From: Numida meleagris
Taxonomy: Eukaryota > Chordata > Aves > Galliformes > Numididae
Assembly (NCBI RefSeq): GCF_002078875.1
Contig: NC_034409.1
Location: 109,339,568 to 109,403,567 of the forward strand
Length of the DNA stretch: 64,000 bases
Direction of reading: 5' to 3'
Shown: piece after piece, positions 24,401 to 39,400 of the stretch
Position numbering within the stretch: the first letter of the stretch is position 1
How the letters are laid out: each line of letters begins with the position of its first letter
Program-made: the position numbers and the translations under genes
The notes under the pieces: generated by a model
Databases searched by the model: none
Seen by the model: only the letters and a program-made list of their open reading frames with translations
What the model was told of the DNA's origin: nothing

Positions 24401-27400
24401 TCTCCCTCTGCACTGATCCTGAGTAGGACCTGAGTAAAAAACTGGTGGGCTAAAGAACTAAGACAAGAGCTGATAAACTGCTCTGAAGATAGTTTTAATT
24501 TCAGTTCACTTTAGCCATTTAGCCATACCTAATCAGAAGAAGTCACTTGAACTCTGTCTCACATTTCAGACACAAAGTTTATGATGAGACTTGGAGGTGC
24601 CTGTTCGTCACCATGAGCAAGACAATCTCAGTGAGTGCACAATTTCTAGACATCCAATTTTAAGTAAGATGTATCCCACTCTATTGGACTGGGAGACATC
24701 TCACGTGAAGCTAGCTACATAAGTGGGCCAAATACATTACAATACTCCAAGGCTAGTCCCGTAATGCTGCTGTTTAATATAATCATTTAATATTATCCAA
24801 TATCATTATTTTTTTTCCCTGTATTGAACTGGGTTTATATTTCAGAACGAGAATTTTCAGGCAACAATTATTTAGAGAACGTGTGAAAAGGTAATCAGGA
24901 GCTGAATGTATCCCAAAATTTTAGAATGCCATATGTCTAATTTTTTGAGGACTTTTCAAAAGAAAACAAGAATCATTGATCTAACTGCCAAGAAGCTAAA
25001 GGAGGGTAACAACACTTCAAACAGGTGCTTATTGGATTCCCAAGAGCAAGCTTTAAATGAAACCCATTGAATGATTGCCAGTAGTTTAAAAAATTCAAAG
25101 TTATCTTTAAGTATCTGAACATGAAAGATGTAATACTTACCCACTTATAATGGATGAAATAGCCATCTACATTCACTTTATAGGTCTCAACACCCAGCTC
25201 TTTTGCCAGCCGGAGAATACGATTTTGTGTAGGTCCCACATATGCTCCACCAACATCTACATAATTAACATGCTTGTTCTGTCAAAAGAAAGAATACAGG
25301 AATCAAAAGCTTGGTAGGAAACTCCTCAGTACAAATACCTATTATCAGGAAGAATTATGCCATACTGAAAAGCACTGCAACTACATGAAGCGAAGACAAG
25401 GCATACTGACTAACATGGGCAATATTGAGCCCTGTAACAACAGACACAAAAAAGATGTGTCATTTCCACACATACATTCAACAGGCTTAACTCGTTTAAA
25501 TTTCACTGTAGTTTTCAGTATTGGCTTTTTATTTACACAAAAGGCATGAGAATACAAAGAAATATCCAACTAAATACCTTGGTTATAAATCTGACCTCAG
25601 TTTCTCAGAACTCAATACTTTACTTGCCATTGCAAAACCTTTCTCAAATCAAAACTATCTCATGCACCAGGGTTGCTTTTTTTTCCCCTCTCTCTGCAGA
25701 TACCTGCTTACATTTAATGCTGTAGATGCTGACCACTGCACTGCAGTATTCAAAGGACGTAAGCTCCTTTGCAGCACAGCACACTGTGGATCTACCCCAC
25801 TTGCACCTGGGCTAGCGGCCTCTAGCCATGCCGGCCAGCAAAGGCCCCCTGCACACAACACTCAGACCAGCATCACGCTCACTTGGGAAGTGGGCAGAAA
25901 GCAAAAAGTTTGGGATACGTGCTGTTACAAGCAGGCTGATTTCTCAAGGCAGTAACACTTAGGACAGTTAAGTTTTTAACACTGCTTATAGCGAGCATTT
26001 TATGCCAGGCATTTTCAGTATCGCAGAGGGATGCTGTTTATGTTTCATCTGCAGCCTAAAAATGGGAGAGATTTAAATACGGTCAGATGCCATTGCTTGG
26101 GAACCAGAGGTAAACAGTGGTGTTTCAGTAGAAACCATTGTAGATGAAACACCACTGTTTACCTCTGGTTCCCAAGCAATGGCATCTGACCGTATTTAAA
26201 TCTCTCCCATTTTTAGGCTGTGAGGCAGAGGTAACGTCTGTATTACGTTATCCTGTGCCTCAGGTGACTCACCGTTTCTTTCATTTTCTTTTTAATGGCA
26301 ACCAAGATGCCATCAATTTTTAAAAGCAGGATAATGTTAAGCAAGGCTAAAACATATGCCTGTGCTGTAGTGATGTCTGGCCCTGCTCAGGCTGCTTCCT
26401 ACATAGCTATTATGCCTGCTACAGTTTGCAAAGCAAGAGGGGAATGGGAGAAATATTTTGACATTCACAGACTCAGATGATGTTTTCTCTCTATAATCAT
26501 AGAGTCATTGAGATTGGAAAAGACCACTAAGATCATCTAGTCCAACCATCCACCTACCATCAATATTGCCCACTAAACCATGTCCCTAAGTACTGTATCT
26601 AAACCCTTTCCTCAAACAGCGCCAGGGACAGTGATTCCACCATCTCCCTGGGCAGCCTGTGCCACTGCCTCATCACTCCTTCTGAATAGAAATTCTTCCT
26701 AATATGCCACCTAAACCTCTCCTGGTGCAACTTGAGGCTGTTCTCTCTTGTCCTGTTGCTAGTTACATGCAGAACAGATCCTGCCGTGGACCAAGGATAT
26801 GGACAATGTGGGTGGAATTCAATTACCTTAATAAAGATGATTAACACCTTTTTAGACAGCCCAAGGTATCCAACACTTCAGTGCACGTACAGAAAACCTA
26901 CAACCAGTGGCCACGCAAGGTTTCACAGTTCAGCTAATATGGCACTACATACATAAGGTTCTTAGGAATCCAAATTCCATTTCATGACTTCCAGAGTCAC
27001 TTCTGGATCAATTTTGAAGTGCCTCCTGTTAGAGGAGCCCACTGGCATATATTATTATGCAACTTGTGTTCAAGCAGGGCCACCTAGAGCTGCTTGCCCA
27101 AGACCATGCTCAGACTACTTTTGAGTATCACCAAGGAAGAAAACCTCTCTGGGCAACCTGTGCCAGTGCTCAGTCAACCTTAGAGGAAAAAAAAAAAGTG
27201 TTTCCTGATATTCAAATGGCACCTCCTCTTTGTGCAGCTTATGCCTATTGCCTCTTGTCCTGTCACTGGGCACCACTGAAAAGAACCTGGCTCTGTCCTC
27301 TTTTCATCTTTCTTTTGGGTATTTATAGACATTGATAAAGTCCTCCCCTGAGCCTTTTCTTCTCCAGGCCAAACAGTCTAAGCTCTCTCTGCCTTTCCTC

Positions 27401-30400
27401 ATAGGAGAATGCTCAAGTTCCTTCATTATCTTAGTGGCGGCCCTTTGTTGGATTCTCTCCAGTGTGTTTGATACTGGGACTTGTACTATTTAATATCTTT
27501 ATTAAAAACATAAATGATAGGATTGAGTGAATCCTCAGCAAGTTTGCCGACAACACAAAGCTGCGTGATGCAGCTGATATGACAGAAATAAGAGATGCCC
27601 TCCAAAGGGACCTGGATAGGATTGAGAAAAGAATCTATATGAGACCTGTGAAATTCAACAAGGCCAAGTGTGATGTCCTATATCTGGATCAGGGCCACCC
27701 CTGGTATCAGTACAGACTAGGGGAAGGATGGATGGAGAGCAGCCACATGAAGAAGGACTTCAGGATACTCATGGATGAAAAACTAGATATGAGATAGCAG
27801 TATGGGCTTGCAGCTTGGAGCAGATAATCTTTAAAGATTCCTTCGCAGTCAAATCACAGGTTTCTATGATTCCATGTTCCTGTCTCTCTTGAACTGGGAT
27901 CCCAGAACTGGACACAGTCCTCCAAATGAAGCCTCACTAGTGCTGAGTAGAGGGGAAGGATCACCTCCCTCACCTGCTGCCAGTACTTTGCCTAATGCAA
28001 CACCTCCAAAAAACATGAGATTTCTTTGCAGCACATTGCTGGCTCACATTCAACTTGGTGTACACCAGAATCTCACAGGTCCTTCTTTGCCGAGCTCCTT
28101 TCCAGCTGGGTGCCCCCTAGCATGAGCTCATGCCTAGGGTTGTTCCTCTTCAAGTACAGGACTTTGAACTTCCCCTCGCTGAACTTCATGAGGTTCCCAT
28201 CAGCCCATTCTTCCAGCCTGTCCAGGTCCCTGTGGATGGCAGTATAACTCTCAGGTGTACCAACAACTTCTCTCACTTTTGTATCATCAGTCAACTTGTT
28301 GAGGATACACTTTACCCCACCATTCAGATCATGACGTGGATGTTGACAGCACCTCAACTACAGTGTTCAGTTTTAGGCTCCTCGCTATTAAAAAGATACT
28401 GAGTCACTGAAACGTGTTCAGGAGAGCTGGTGAAGGGACAGGAAAGCAAGACATATGAGGAGCAGCTGAAGGAGCAGCAGCTGTTTAGTCTGGGGAAAAG
28501 GAGGCTGAGAGGAGACCTCATTGCTCTCTACAACCACTTGATAGGAGTGTGTAGCAATGTGAGAGTTCATCTCTTTTCTAAAGTAACAATAGGAATAGGA
28601 AATAGGAAACAAGGAAGTAACCTCAAGCTCTGCTACAAGAAGTTCAGATTGGATATCAGGAAGAATTTCTTCACGGAAAGGATGGTTTGGTACAGGAACA
28701 GGCAGTCCAGGGAAGTGGTAGAGCTGCCATCCTTGGAGGTATTTAAGAGATGCATAGACGTGGTGCTGGGGGACAGGAATTAGTGTTAAGTGATGGTTGG
28801 ACTTTATGATCTTACGGGTCTTTTCCAATCTAAATGTTTCTAGCAACATTAATGAATACGTTGAACAGGATTGGACCCCTGAGATACACCATTAGGTACA
28901 TGTCTCCCTCCACACTTCATAAAAGTGATCACCAACCTTTGGGCCCTGCCATTTAGGTAGTCGTCAATCGATTGTGCTATCTGCTCAACCACCCCATACT
29001 TCATAGTTTCGCTATGAGGATGTTATGGGAGACACTGCTGAATTACTGAGGTCCAGGCAGACAGTATCCACTGCTCTGTCGCTGTTTATCATGCCAGTCG
29101 TTTTATTGTAAATTATCAGGTATGACTTCCCCTTGATGAATCCATGCAGACTGCTAACTCCACATGGCTGGAAATGGTTTCCAGGACCAATTGCTCTATC
29201 ACCATCCCATGGATTGAGTTGCAGCTTGAGGCCTGTAGTTCCCTGGGTCCCCTTTCTTGCTCTTCTGGAAGACAGGTGTGAGTACCATTTGCAGTACCAT
29301 AGACCAGCACAAGTGAGAGAGTCAGGAATTTCAGGAGGCACCTACCCTGATGGTGAATGTCCTTCCTCCAACTCTGTCCCGGGCCTCAAGAACCACCACA
29401 TTGAGCCCAGACTCATACAGCAACTTAGCAGCTGACAAGCCTACAAAAAAAAAACAAAACAAAACAAAAAAAAGAGAGATAACATGCACTAAACCAAGTG
29501 GCAACAATCAAATACAATGGTCAAAAACTGAATCAAAGCTTCATGGTCAGAAACTATAATAATGTTTTCAAAGATTCCTGCAACAATTCTGAAACTTTGC
29601 ACAGTATCTTATCACAGAAATCACATGACTGCTGCTTAGTTACATATTATAAGCAACTGCATAAACAACATTCCACAGATTTAAGTTGCCTCCTCTGGGT
29701 TAACATTTTTGGCTTTTTAAAGAAAGTAAAATCTCTGTTATTGTGGGCATGCATCTCATTTTTCTTTCATGCAGTGCATAGAAAGGGGGAGCCCACCATG
29801 TGGGGCTTGCATGGCTGAAGTGATAGGAATAATAGTAGACTAAAAAGATATGTTCCAGCAAAGTACATTTTCAATTTCTTATCCCACCCAACCCTCCACT
29901 CTACTGCTGTCCATTGTCCTCACCCATATATAAAGAAAGTAAGTCTGCTTCACTGTCAGGATTAATTTTAAAAACAGAGTTTGATCATGGCAATTAAATA
30001 GCCTGTATGTAAATACTTTATAAAAGGAATTACCGTCTCAGCAAAAATTATCTAATTACGGGATTTTGTGATGGATGCACTTCAGAAAACCAAAAATTTA
30101 ATAGGACAGAAGTCCTCCTCACTTTTTACAAATGAGAAATGAAATTGTTGAAAGCAACCATGAGCTTCTGAAATCAGATTATCCCATTGTCCTGCAGGGC
30201 AATTTGGCACTGAAGCATTGTTCCTCAGGAGTTGTTTCCCCTCCTTACGTATACAAAAGCCAGACTTATTGATCAGAACTTCTACGATACCCTGTAGTAA
30301 GGAATAATAATATTATATTCATGTTTATTATACTACTTCAAAATTTGATTAAAAGCAACTGTTTGTGAGCCCACAAAGAATGCAAGTCTAAAAACATCAG

Positions 30401-33400
30401 ATGAGAGGAATCATTCTAAAGTTCTGAGCAGCGTCAAGTGTACTCATTTATTCTGAGGGCAATATAGAACAGCCCATAAACTTCTGTGTATGTGATCTTT
30501 TAATATGGTAGTGGGACAGTATTTACTGGAAACAAGAAGAGAGGAAGTTCAAATGTCTTACACTGACAAAAAATTTCTCAGTAGGAGTGAACATCTTATA
30601 AACTGATATAATTTCTTTCAATAGTTTTTCCTGCATGAGGGACTACAGATCTGTTTTAGAAGATCTGTTAATGTAGTTAATTATAGTTATTGTTCATTCT
30701 AAAGTCCTTTTGCTGATAGTATTCTCATCCTCAGCATAAACATAGACAACATAAGTCTTCAGTGTCAGAAAAACAAACTGCAGCATTTTCTTATAAATAA
30801 ATATTTTTTATATTTGGAAGAATGATTTTTCAAAAATTCGCATTGGTTGCTGTCACAAAAATGCGGATTTCCTAAATACACAAAATGGAAAGTTGAATTT
30901 ATATATTCTTTATAAACTGGACACTCAGGCACAAATGGTAATTCTTTTACAAGAAAGTCTATATATATATTAGATGCATAGATACTGGATAGATATGTTT
31001 TTTGAAAATATGCATAGGAACATGAAGTGGCAGAAAATCTGGTCTGGGTATGAAAAAATTATTGTATGCAAACAACCTCATTAGTATCAAAGACTGACAA
31101 CCTTATCTGTTATTTCATACTGTATACAACAGCTATAACCATGCTACAGCTTTTTAGGAAGAATAAAGGTTCCGCTGAATTAGGTTGGAAGTTAACTTTA
31201 TTGTTGGTTCATACCTTAATTATATGATGTGTCCTAATAAAGGAAGGCAGCTAAAGGATGGAGAACACGCGGTAGTATGTCTGAGGTTCTCTATCCTGCT
31301 TGTTTGTTAATCTTGCACTCCAGCTAAACAGATTTTTAGATTCATTATTGTTAACCCAAGAGTCACTGCAGACTGATGCAAAAAAACAAAAACAAAAAAA
31401 CCCCACCAAAACAAAAACAAAAAAAACGGCTTCAGAGCTGTGGAGACTCGGAAAGGGCAAGTGATACACCAGGACAGTGATAACTTAATGGCAGTTGGCA
31501 GAAAGCCTGACTGAGAATTAAAAACAGTGCCAATTTGTAAATTCAGGTTTATGAAACTTGAAAGGCCAATGACACAGCATAAGCAGAGGTGGTGATAGTT
31601 TTATCTCCCTAAGATTAAAAGCTGAAGATCAGACTCAAAAGGTCAAATATAAAAATATGTATATTTATGCAGAAAATAAATAAATAAATAAATAAATAGA
31701 GCAATCACAGATTGAAATAGTTCTGTTCTCTTAACAGGATAAAACCAGCAAAAAAGGCAGGCAGGGATAGAGGCTGGAGAGACAACAAAGAAAGTATGCT
31801 GACTGAAGATTGTTACTGTGCATTTGTTTGTTTGAAGCACAGATACAGTTTCCGTTGAGAATGGAGGACTAGCAAGAACACTCACATGCAATGAATATCT
31901 ACACGTCGCTACTGAACTCAACTCTTCAGCTCCTTTCTGGTTTGAAGTGAAGTATACTACACAGAGGTGCTTCCACATGCATGTCTTAACCATCCCATAG
32001 GTCACAAAGCCTTCATGCTTTTGAGACGTGGGCTAATTAGCCTCAAAACAGATTGCTGTGCCCTCTCACCACATACTGCTCTGAAACCAGAGACAATATC
32101 CAACTAGTCCTGCAAGCACGGCACACCAGGCCATGCCAAGCAGTGGGCTATGACCTCCCAGGCGACAGCCGGGACTCAAGCAAGACATTTCACGATACAC
32201 TTCTGTGTATGCCTGTACAACAGTAGCAAGACACAGCACTGACACTGACACCTGAGTGCCTTCTCCTTCCTAAGCTGCAGACCTATGCCCTGATGAGCAC
32301 GTGTAGGGCCCTTCCTGTGACTGCAGCGGGCACTGTTTCACAGCCTTTCACCACACTGCACTTGGAGGCATTTTCCTCACCCTGTGATTCCTCCCATCAT
32401 CATCATGGCTTCCATGAGTGACATTGTGCTGGATGACTCCTCCACAGCCTCTGATTTTGGCCTAGAGATAAAGCTGCAACAGACCCTAAATCCCTGGCCA
32501 TGCTCCTTCCATACACTTTATGAGTTCAAAATACTATCTGCCTCAGAAAGATGAAGAGAGCCTGCCAACACTACGCCTCATTTGAAGTATCTGGCTGAAG
32601 AAATTCACTTGTTATTAGATCAGAATAAACAAAGCTGGATGACTTATACGTCCTCCACAAGGGTTTCTATGGCAATCTCATACCAGCCTCCCTGTGTCTG
32701 AAGACACCATACAAGAAAGCTCTTCTGCAATTGATTCTGCAGGATGTTAAGGGCCCAGAATTGCTGCGGTCACAGATCATACTGCTGCTGCTTTCATTTC
32801 AGAAAATTGTCATAATGCTATCAAGCAAAGTGGTTTCAAATGCATCAAAACACTGGATACAGTTAAAAAAAAGAAGAAAAAGAAGAATTTAAGATGATTT
32901 TATGCCAGTCTGCAGACTATCGGGCATATGCCACGGATGAAACAGAGAACAATATTGGATTTTGTTATATAGACTGATGGAAAATCAGCCTTTCAATATT
33001 TAAAGGGATAAGAAGGGGACAGACTCTTTAGCAGGATCTGTTGTGATAGAAAAAGCTATATAAAGCTAAATGGAAAAAGCTAAGATAGATTCAAGCTTAA
33101 AGAGGGCAGATTTAGGTTAGATATAAGGAAAAAGATTCTATGGGAATACTACACAGAATGCCTGCACCTCATGGGAGAGAAAAGTTCAGCCCTACAGACA
33201 GAGTCCAAGGCTGGGACTTAAGAGAACTCAGCTTGACTCCCACCAGAGCCATGTAACATGGAAAGTGCTTCCCTATGAAATAAGGAAGCATTTATATGAG
33301 AAACATTAATGAGAATAATTCCAAGTTGCCTCAGTATAAGGATTAATACAGGGCATCTAAACAGACAGAGTTTTGTAACACAAATGGTGAGAGATTAAAA

Positions 33401-36400
33401 AACAATCATAAAAACATGTTACTTTATTGGAAACATGATAGTATGGTACAGAAGAGTAATTCTATTTTTCAAAATATGCACTCTATAAATCCAGTTCATC
33501 AAACAGATTTCCTGATGTGACGTGATAGGAGGCAAAAATTACCAGCGCCTGTCCTAGAGACAGCACTTCTAACAACAAGGATGTTGAGCATTTGCAAAAT
33601 ATATGAGGGCAGCATCCACAATGAAAGGAAGTGGTGGCAATCTGAAATCATGAAAACATCACCAAGCCAGGCAGAGAACAGTTCTGACTATCACAACACC
33701 AATTCTAAAAGTTTTGGATCCCCCTCCCTTTTCTTCAGATAACTTGCATCATCTGGGTAACAATTAGATATTTAAACTGAAGACCAGCTCACATGCACTA
33801 TGTATGAATAGAATAGATAGAATCTCAGAATCATTAAGGTTGGAAAAGACCACTAAAACCATCAAGTCCAACCACCAGCCCATCACACCATGCCCACTGA
33901 CCACGTCCCTCAGTGCCACATCCACACGGCTCTTGAACACCTCCAGGAACAGTGACTCCACCACCTCCCTGGGCAGCCTGTGCCACTGCCTCACTGCTCT
34001 TTCTGAGAAGAAATGGTTCCAAATATCCAACCTGAATCTCCTGTGGTGCAACTTAAGGCACCTTTTGTCCTACTGCTGTTACCTGGAAGAAGAGGCTGAC
34101 CCCAATAGGAGCTGTGGGTACTCCGCTCTGTCACAAATATCCTGCAAGGCACAGCTGCACGTCTCACACCAGGCACCGTCTTCCCAATTACAAGTCATGC
34201 CCTCTCACCATGAGCTCTACCTGGGTTAGATGCAGCCAGTGTGACTGAGAGGTTACTACAGTACAACTTTGCAAAACTCTTACATTGCCTCCAAACACTC
34301 ATATACCTGGTGAAAAAGGTTGTGCTATGTGCATGAAGTCTGAAAAGTACTGGTAAGTATAATGAGGCATTTCAATGCATTAGAGAAGCTTTATTTTTCA
34401 GGGTCTTTTAACCTTCCTAACTGAGGCCAAACTATGCGTCACATCAAACACTACAAAACATAGAGAAAATTAACTGTTACCATGGAAAAGGCATCTGTCT
34501 GCTGTTTTTCTGAATGTATTGTTTATTTGCTAGTTTCTTATACACAGTGTATTTGCGTTTTATGCAACCAGTGATGGGGTGAAAGTTTACCAAAACCAAC
34601 TTAATACAACAGTCCTTCTTGAAATCCTTGTTCATCTACCCTTCTATACATGAAGTGAGATCATTACCTTCTGTGAAAGGCTACAAGCTCATTGTTGTGG
34701 TGTTCCAGCAAGCTTTAATTGAATAATTTAAGAACAAAAACATTATGGAAAGTCTCAACATTTTCCTGATCTTAACAGTGGAATAATTTTTAGACCTTTT
34801 TGCTCATTATTCTAATACACATCAGTAAAGTAAGGCAATTGTCAATACATCCTCATTAAAGTTCCACTGTAACAGCATGCTAGCATGTTAGGTTTTTTTT
34901 TTTCAGATTATTTTTTCTGTTCCACTGATGGAAAGCCTAATTTTTTCAAGATACAATTGAGTAATTAAATCTGGCAACAGTCACCTTAGAATTATTTCTC
35001 ACTATTCAACCCAAAGCCACTTTGCCAAGTAAAGACGAACCTGCCAGTAAGAGATGCAAAACATTTCTATCATGACTACAGAGTAAAATCTCCCTTCCTT
35101 TCTCTTTATTCTCCTTCTTCCCCACAAGACTTTGCTTTCATTGAATTTTTTTGGTACGCCTTGAGTTTTAAAACACAGGCAAAAATGTACTCAGTTGCAT
35201 CAGGCTGACTCCAGAGAAATCACTAATGGACAACAACACAGAGAAGGCTGATAATGAAGGCACTGTTTCCATACTGAGTCTGCGAGATCTGACATCGCCA
35301 CTGAAATTGAGTAAAAGACCTTATTAATTAAATTACACTCCCTTAAGTTTGCACAGAACAGCAAGAATACACAGCGCTGATCACATGCCTATATTCATTT
35401 CTCCTTTCTGTGTTGTCTAACACCAGAATGCCCCCACTAGCTTCCTGTTTGTTGGAGACTGCATTTGGCCTTTCAGTGAGCTTTTTCATTATCCCTGTTG
35501 TAGTGTATTTGGTACTGGGGATGAGGGTGCATTTATGTATTTTGTCATTCTCAGATAAAAGATTTTCATATATATCAAGTCTCCCCCTCTACCTCCATCA
35601 AACATAATCCAGTTGATTCACCTAAGATTTCCACCATAAAAGAACAAATGTTTTCTGTCACAGAGTATACCGCTTAAATAAGAGCAAGCCACTCTCATTA
35701 GTTTCAACGGCACTACTGTCCAAACACTTTAAACAGATGCGAACTGTGTCCTGGATGGTACAAAGACAGTTTCTCATGGACAATGTTAACAGAAACACAG
35801 TGTACATGAAGAAGAGGGAATTGTATTTGGAGGATGATTCCACTCCTACATACATACCCACTGCAATTTTCAAGTCAAAATCTGGCTGCAGTAAACATCT
35901 CTCCCCACTATAACTTCCTCTATGCCCCAAAAATAGAGGCAGAAAAAAAGTTAACTAGCATGGAGTTCAAAACAGAGCATTCTCCTTCTCCTTACATGTG
36001 AAAATGTTGGCAGTTTGATTACCAAGTAGTTTATGGAAACATCTAAGGTGCCTATGCACATTTTTTATTTTTATTTTTTTTTTTACTTTGAGCAGGCAGA
36101 ATAACTTTCTATCAGTTAAACAGTGATTGTCAGGTAAATAAATCTGTGCAAAAAAATATTTCTGCAAATCCATGATTGATATAATTACCACAGATATTGA
36201 AAACATCAGCACTGGTATTCCTGGGAGGGGCATAATGCCTGTCCCATCCCTGTTCTCATTATGCTACAATATTTAGATATTTTTTATATTATTTATAATA
36301 TTTTTGATTTTTGTTTGTCGGAGTAAATAATGCTCTTAAGACTGTGGAACAACTGAGCTAACAGGAATATTCTTTGCCACCTTTCAACAACTTGCTGCTA

Positions 36401-39400
36401 AGCCTGGGGTGTGGTGCAAAACCTGCTTCCCAAGAACAAGCCATAGATTTATAGCATGCTTCCAGGAAGTCTGAATTTGCTAATCAATGAATCACACTGC
36501 TGTATATACTATTTTCTTTCATATTTTTGCCAGAAACCAAAGGAGCACATGCTTCATTCAGTAACAGAACCAGATGGGATGACTTAGGTTACCATCTGGG
36601 TTAGGTGAAGTTTATAAATGATGCATTTACCACAGCAAACCACATGAAGAATGTGATGAAAGATGAAGAAAATAGAATCATATAACCACAGAATGGTTTG
36701 GGCTGGAAGGGACCTCAAAGCCCACGCAGACCCAACCCCTGCCATGGGCAGGGCTGCCTCCCACCAGTTCAGGCTGCCCAGGGCCCCATCCAACCTGGCC
36801 TTGAGCGCCTCCAGGGATGGGGCACCACAGCTTCTCTGGGCAGCCTGTGCCAGGGCCTCATCACTCTCTAATACTTCCGTATTTGACATCCCAACTATGT
36901 TTTGGCCAATACTAAATATCTTGCAGTGAGCATAACACAAAGGCATGTCTTCACAGAAAAACAAACATGCCCCACAGTCATAAGATTTTGTATCTTTGGT
37001 AGCAAAACATAAGAACATATGATGGAGAAAGAGGCAAATGGAAATTGGCATTTTTGCTTATTTGTAAGCATTGTCCATAATGCCCTTAATGTTTTTTATG
37101 AGGGGGAAGGGGTTTGTTGTTCTGTTCCTGCAGTAAATTCTTCACCTAACGACATTCAGCTTGCTAGCAGTACGTGAGGAGCAGAGAGCTCTGCGCAACA
37201 TTTACTCCTGCATCCAAAAGCACAGCTTATAGGGATGTCTAGCTCCAAATCACAATATTATCACTGACTACTGCCTTTTCTGTTGCATACAGAAAGAAAG
37301 CAGGAATGAATCACGTAGCCAGAGCCCAGCACAGGGCACATGTAAAGAGAGAAACACCAGACATGTATTAGGAAGCAGCTATTCCATTCCTCCAGGATGA
37401 ATTCTGGAGGTAGTGCTAGAAAAAAGAGCTACAGAAAACTACTCCAGATTTACACAGGTGCAACTGATTTTTATCTTCTCCCAGTAACTGTGTGTTTGAC
37501 AGTTTATCTGACACCACCACCCACCAGCAGGTTGGTATGCTGTCAAAACAAATTGAGCAGTATACAACGTAAATTGTGCTGCCAGTATAGCAAGAAAGGA
37601 AAAATCTGCATCTCCTCATTATTCAGTATTTCACTCCAAGTCCACAGCCAGCGCGTAGGTAGCTCAAGTAGTGGGGCTGTCGACTGCAAATCACGGAGTA
37701 GGAAATGCCAAAGTATTCTTCCATGGAGGGGAAAATAAATCCAACCTAATAGCATATCATATGCTTCATTTCAATATAAAGACTAATTACTAGCATTTTC
37801 ACATCTCAGCTTCCCCTACAGTTTGTGGCCCTTGGACTTCTCTATAAATGCAACAGAAAACACTGCTGATTCCTGCGTGTGGCTGGCAAATCTAAGCATC
37901 TGTTTTCTTCAGCCATGAGATCTCCTTGTTTCTAGCTAGGAACAAACAAGTTCTTATTTCCAAATAAAAATGATCTGTGTCAGAGAATGACAATCCTCAG
38001 TGCAAGTTTCAATTACGGCAGTGTTTCCCTTGTGCTTTGTTCTTGTAATGTAATGTGCTGAAAATTTTTCCAAAATTTGTGCATCCAAGTTCCCTTTGAC
38101 TTGCCTGCTTTTGGCTATATTTGTCCCTATCTGACATATCTGTACTGCATTATGTATATAACCAGCCTTAATTCTCCATGTGTTTGGTAAACTGGGCTTC
38201 CAATGTCTAAATTTCATGTGTAAAGTGAGACTGGCATGTAAATACACTCCAAACTTCCCAGTGAAAAAGTTGGGATATTCTGCTTCCATCCTTCTTTTCC
38301 CAATTTTGAACTATTTATCACAGAAATCATAGAATGGCTTGGGATGGAAGAGACCTCAAGGAACATCAGGTTCCAACCCCCCTGCCACAGGCAGGGTTTC
38401 CAATCTCTAGATCAAGTACTAGATCAGATTGCCCAGGGCCCCATCCAATGTGGCCCTGAACACCTCCAAGGACAGGGCATCCACAGCCTTTCAGGGCAGC
38501 CTGTGCCAGCACCTCACCCCTCCCTTAGTAAAAAACTTCCCCCTGACATATAATCTAAATCTCCCCTCCTTTAGTTTCAAACCATTCCCCCTCATCCTAT
38601 TACTATCTACCTGTGTAAAAGGTTGATTTCCCTCATGTTTATAAACTCCTTTTAAATATTGGAAGGCCGCAATGAGGTCTCTTTACAACCTTCTCTTTTC
38701 CAGGCTGAACATACCCAGTTCTTTCAGCCTGTCTTCATAGGAGAGGTGCTCCAGCCCTTGAATCATCCTTGTGGCCCTCTTCTGGATGCTCTCCAAAAGC
38801 TCCACATCTTTCCTGTGTTCAGAGCCTCAGACTTGGATGCAGTACTCCAGATGGAGCCTTACTGAGTGCAGAGTAGAGGGGGACAATCACCTCCCTCTCC
38901 CCACTGCCACCCCTCTTCTGATGGAGCCCAGGATACAGTAGGCCTTCCGGGCTACAAACACACACTGCTGGCTCATGTTCAGTTTTTCATCAACCAGGAC
39001 CACTAAGTCTTTCTCAGCAGGGCTACTCCCAAGGATTTCTTCTCCCAGTTTGTATACATATCTGGGATTACCTCAACACAATTCAATCCTGAACTTTCAG
39101 GGTGTGGTTCTTAATGCTGATTCTTTCTGCCTGGAAAATCTTTGTCAAAATTGGCTATTTCTAGATATTCAGGAAACAAACATCCTTCCAAAATTTTTAA
39201 AACAAGTTTTTTTAATTATTATTTTTTTTTCCTAGTTTGGAAGTACAAGCAGCAGCAACTTGAAATTTGGCAAGGAGGTAAGCGTTGAGTCAATATAATG
39301 CATTGTGTTATCCATGGAAAAATATGCCCCAGTAAGGTTAGTTAGAAAGCTCTGAGGAAATACATATCGTGTATAAACACTGACATGGGTCATTTTCTAG

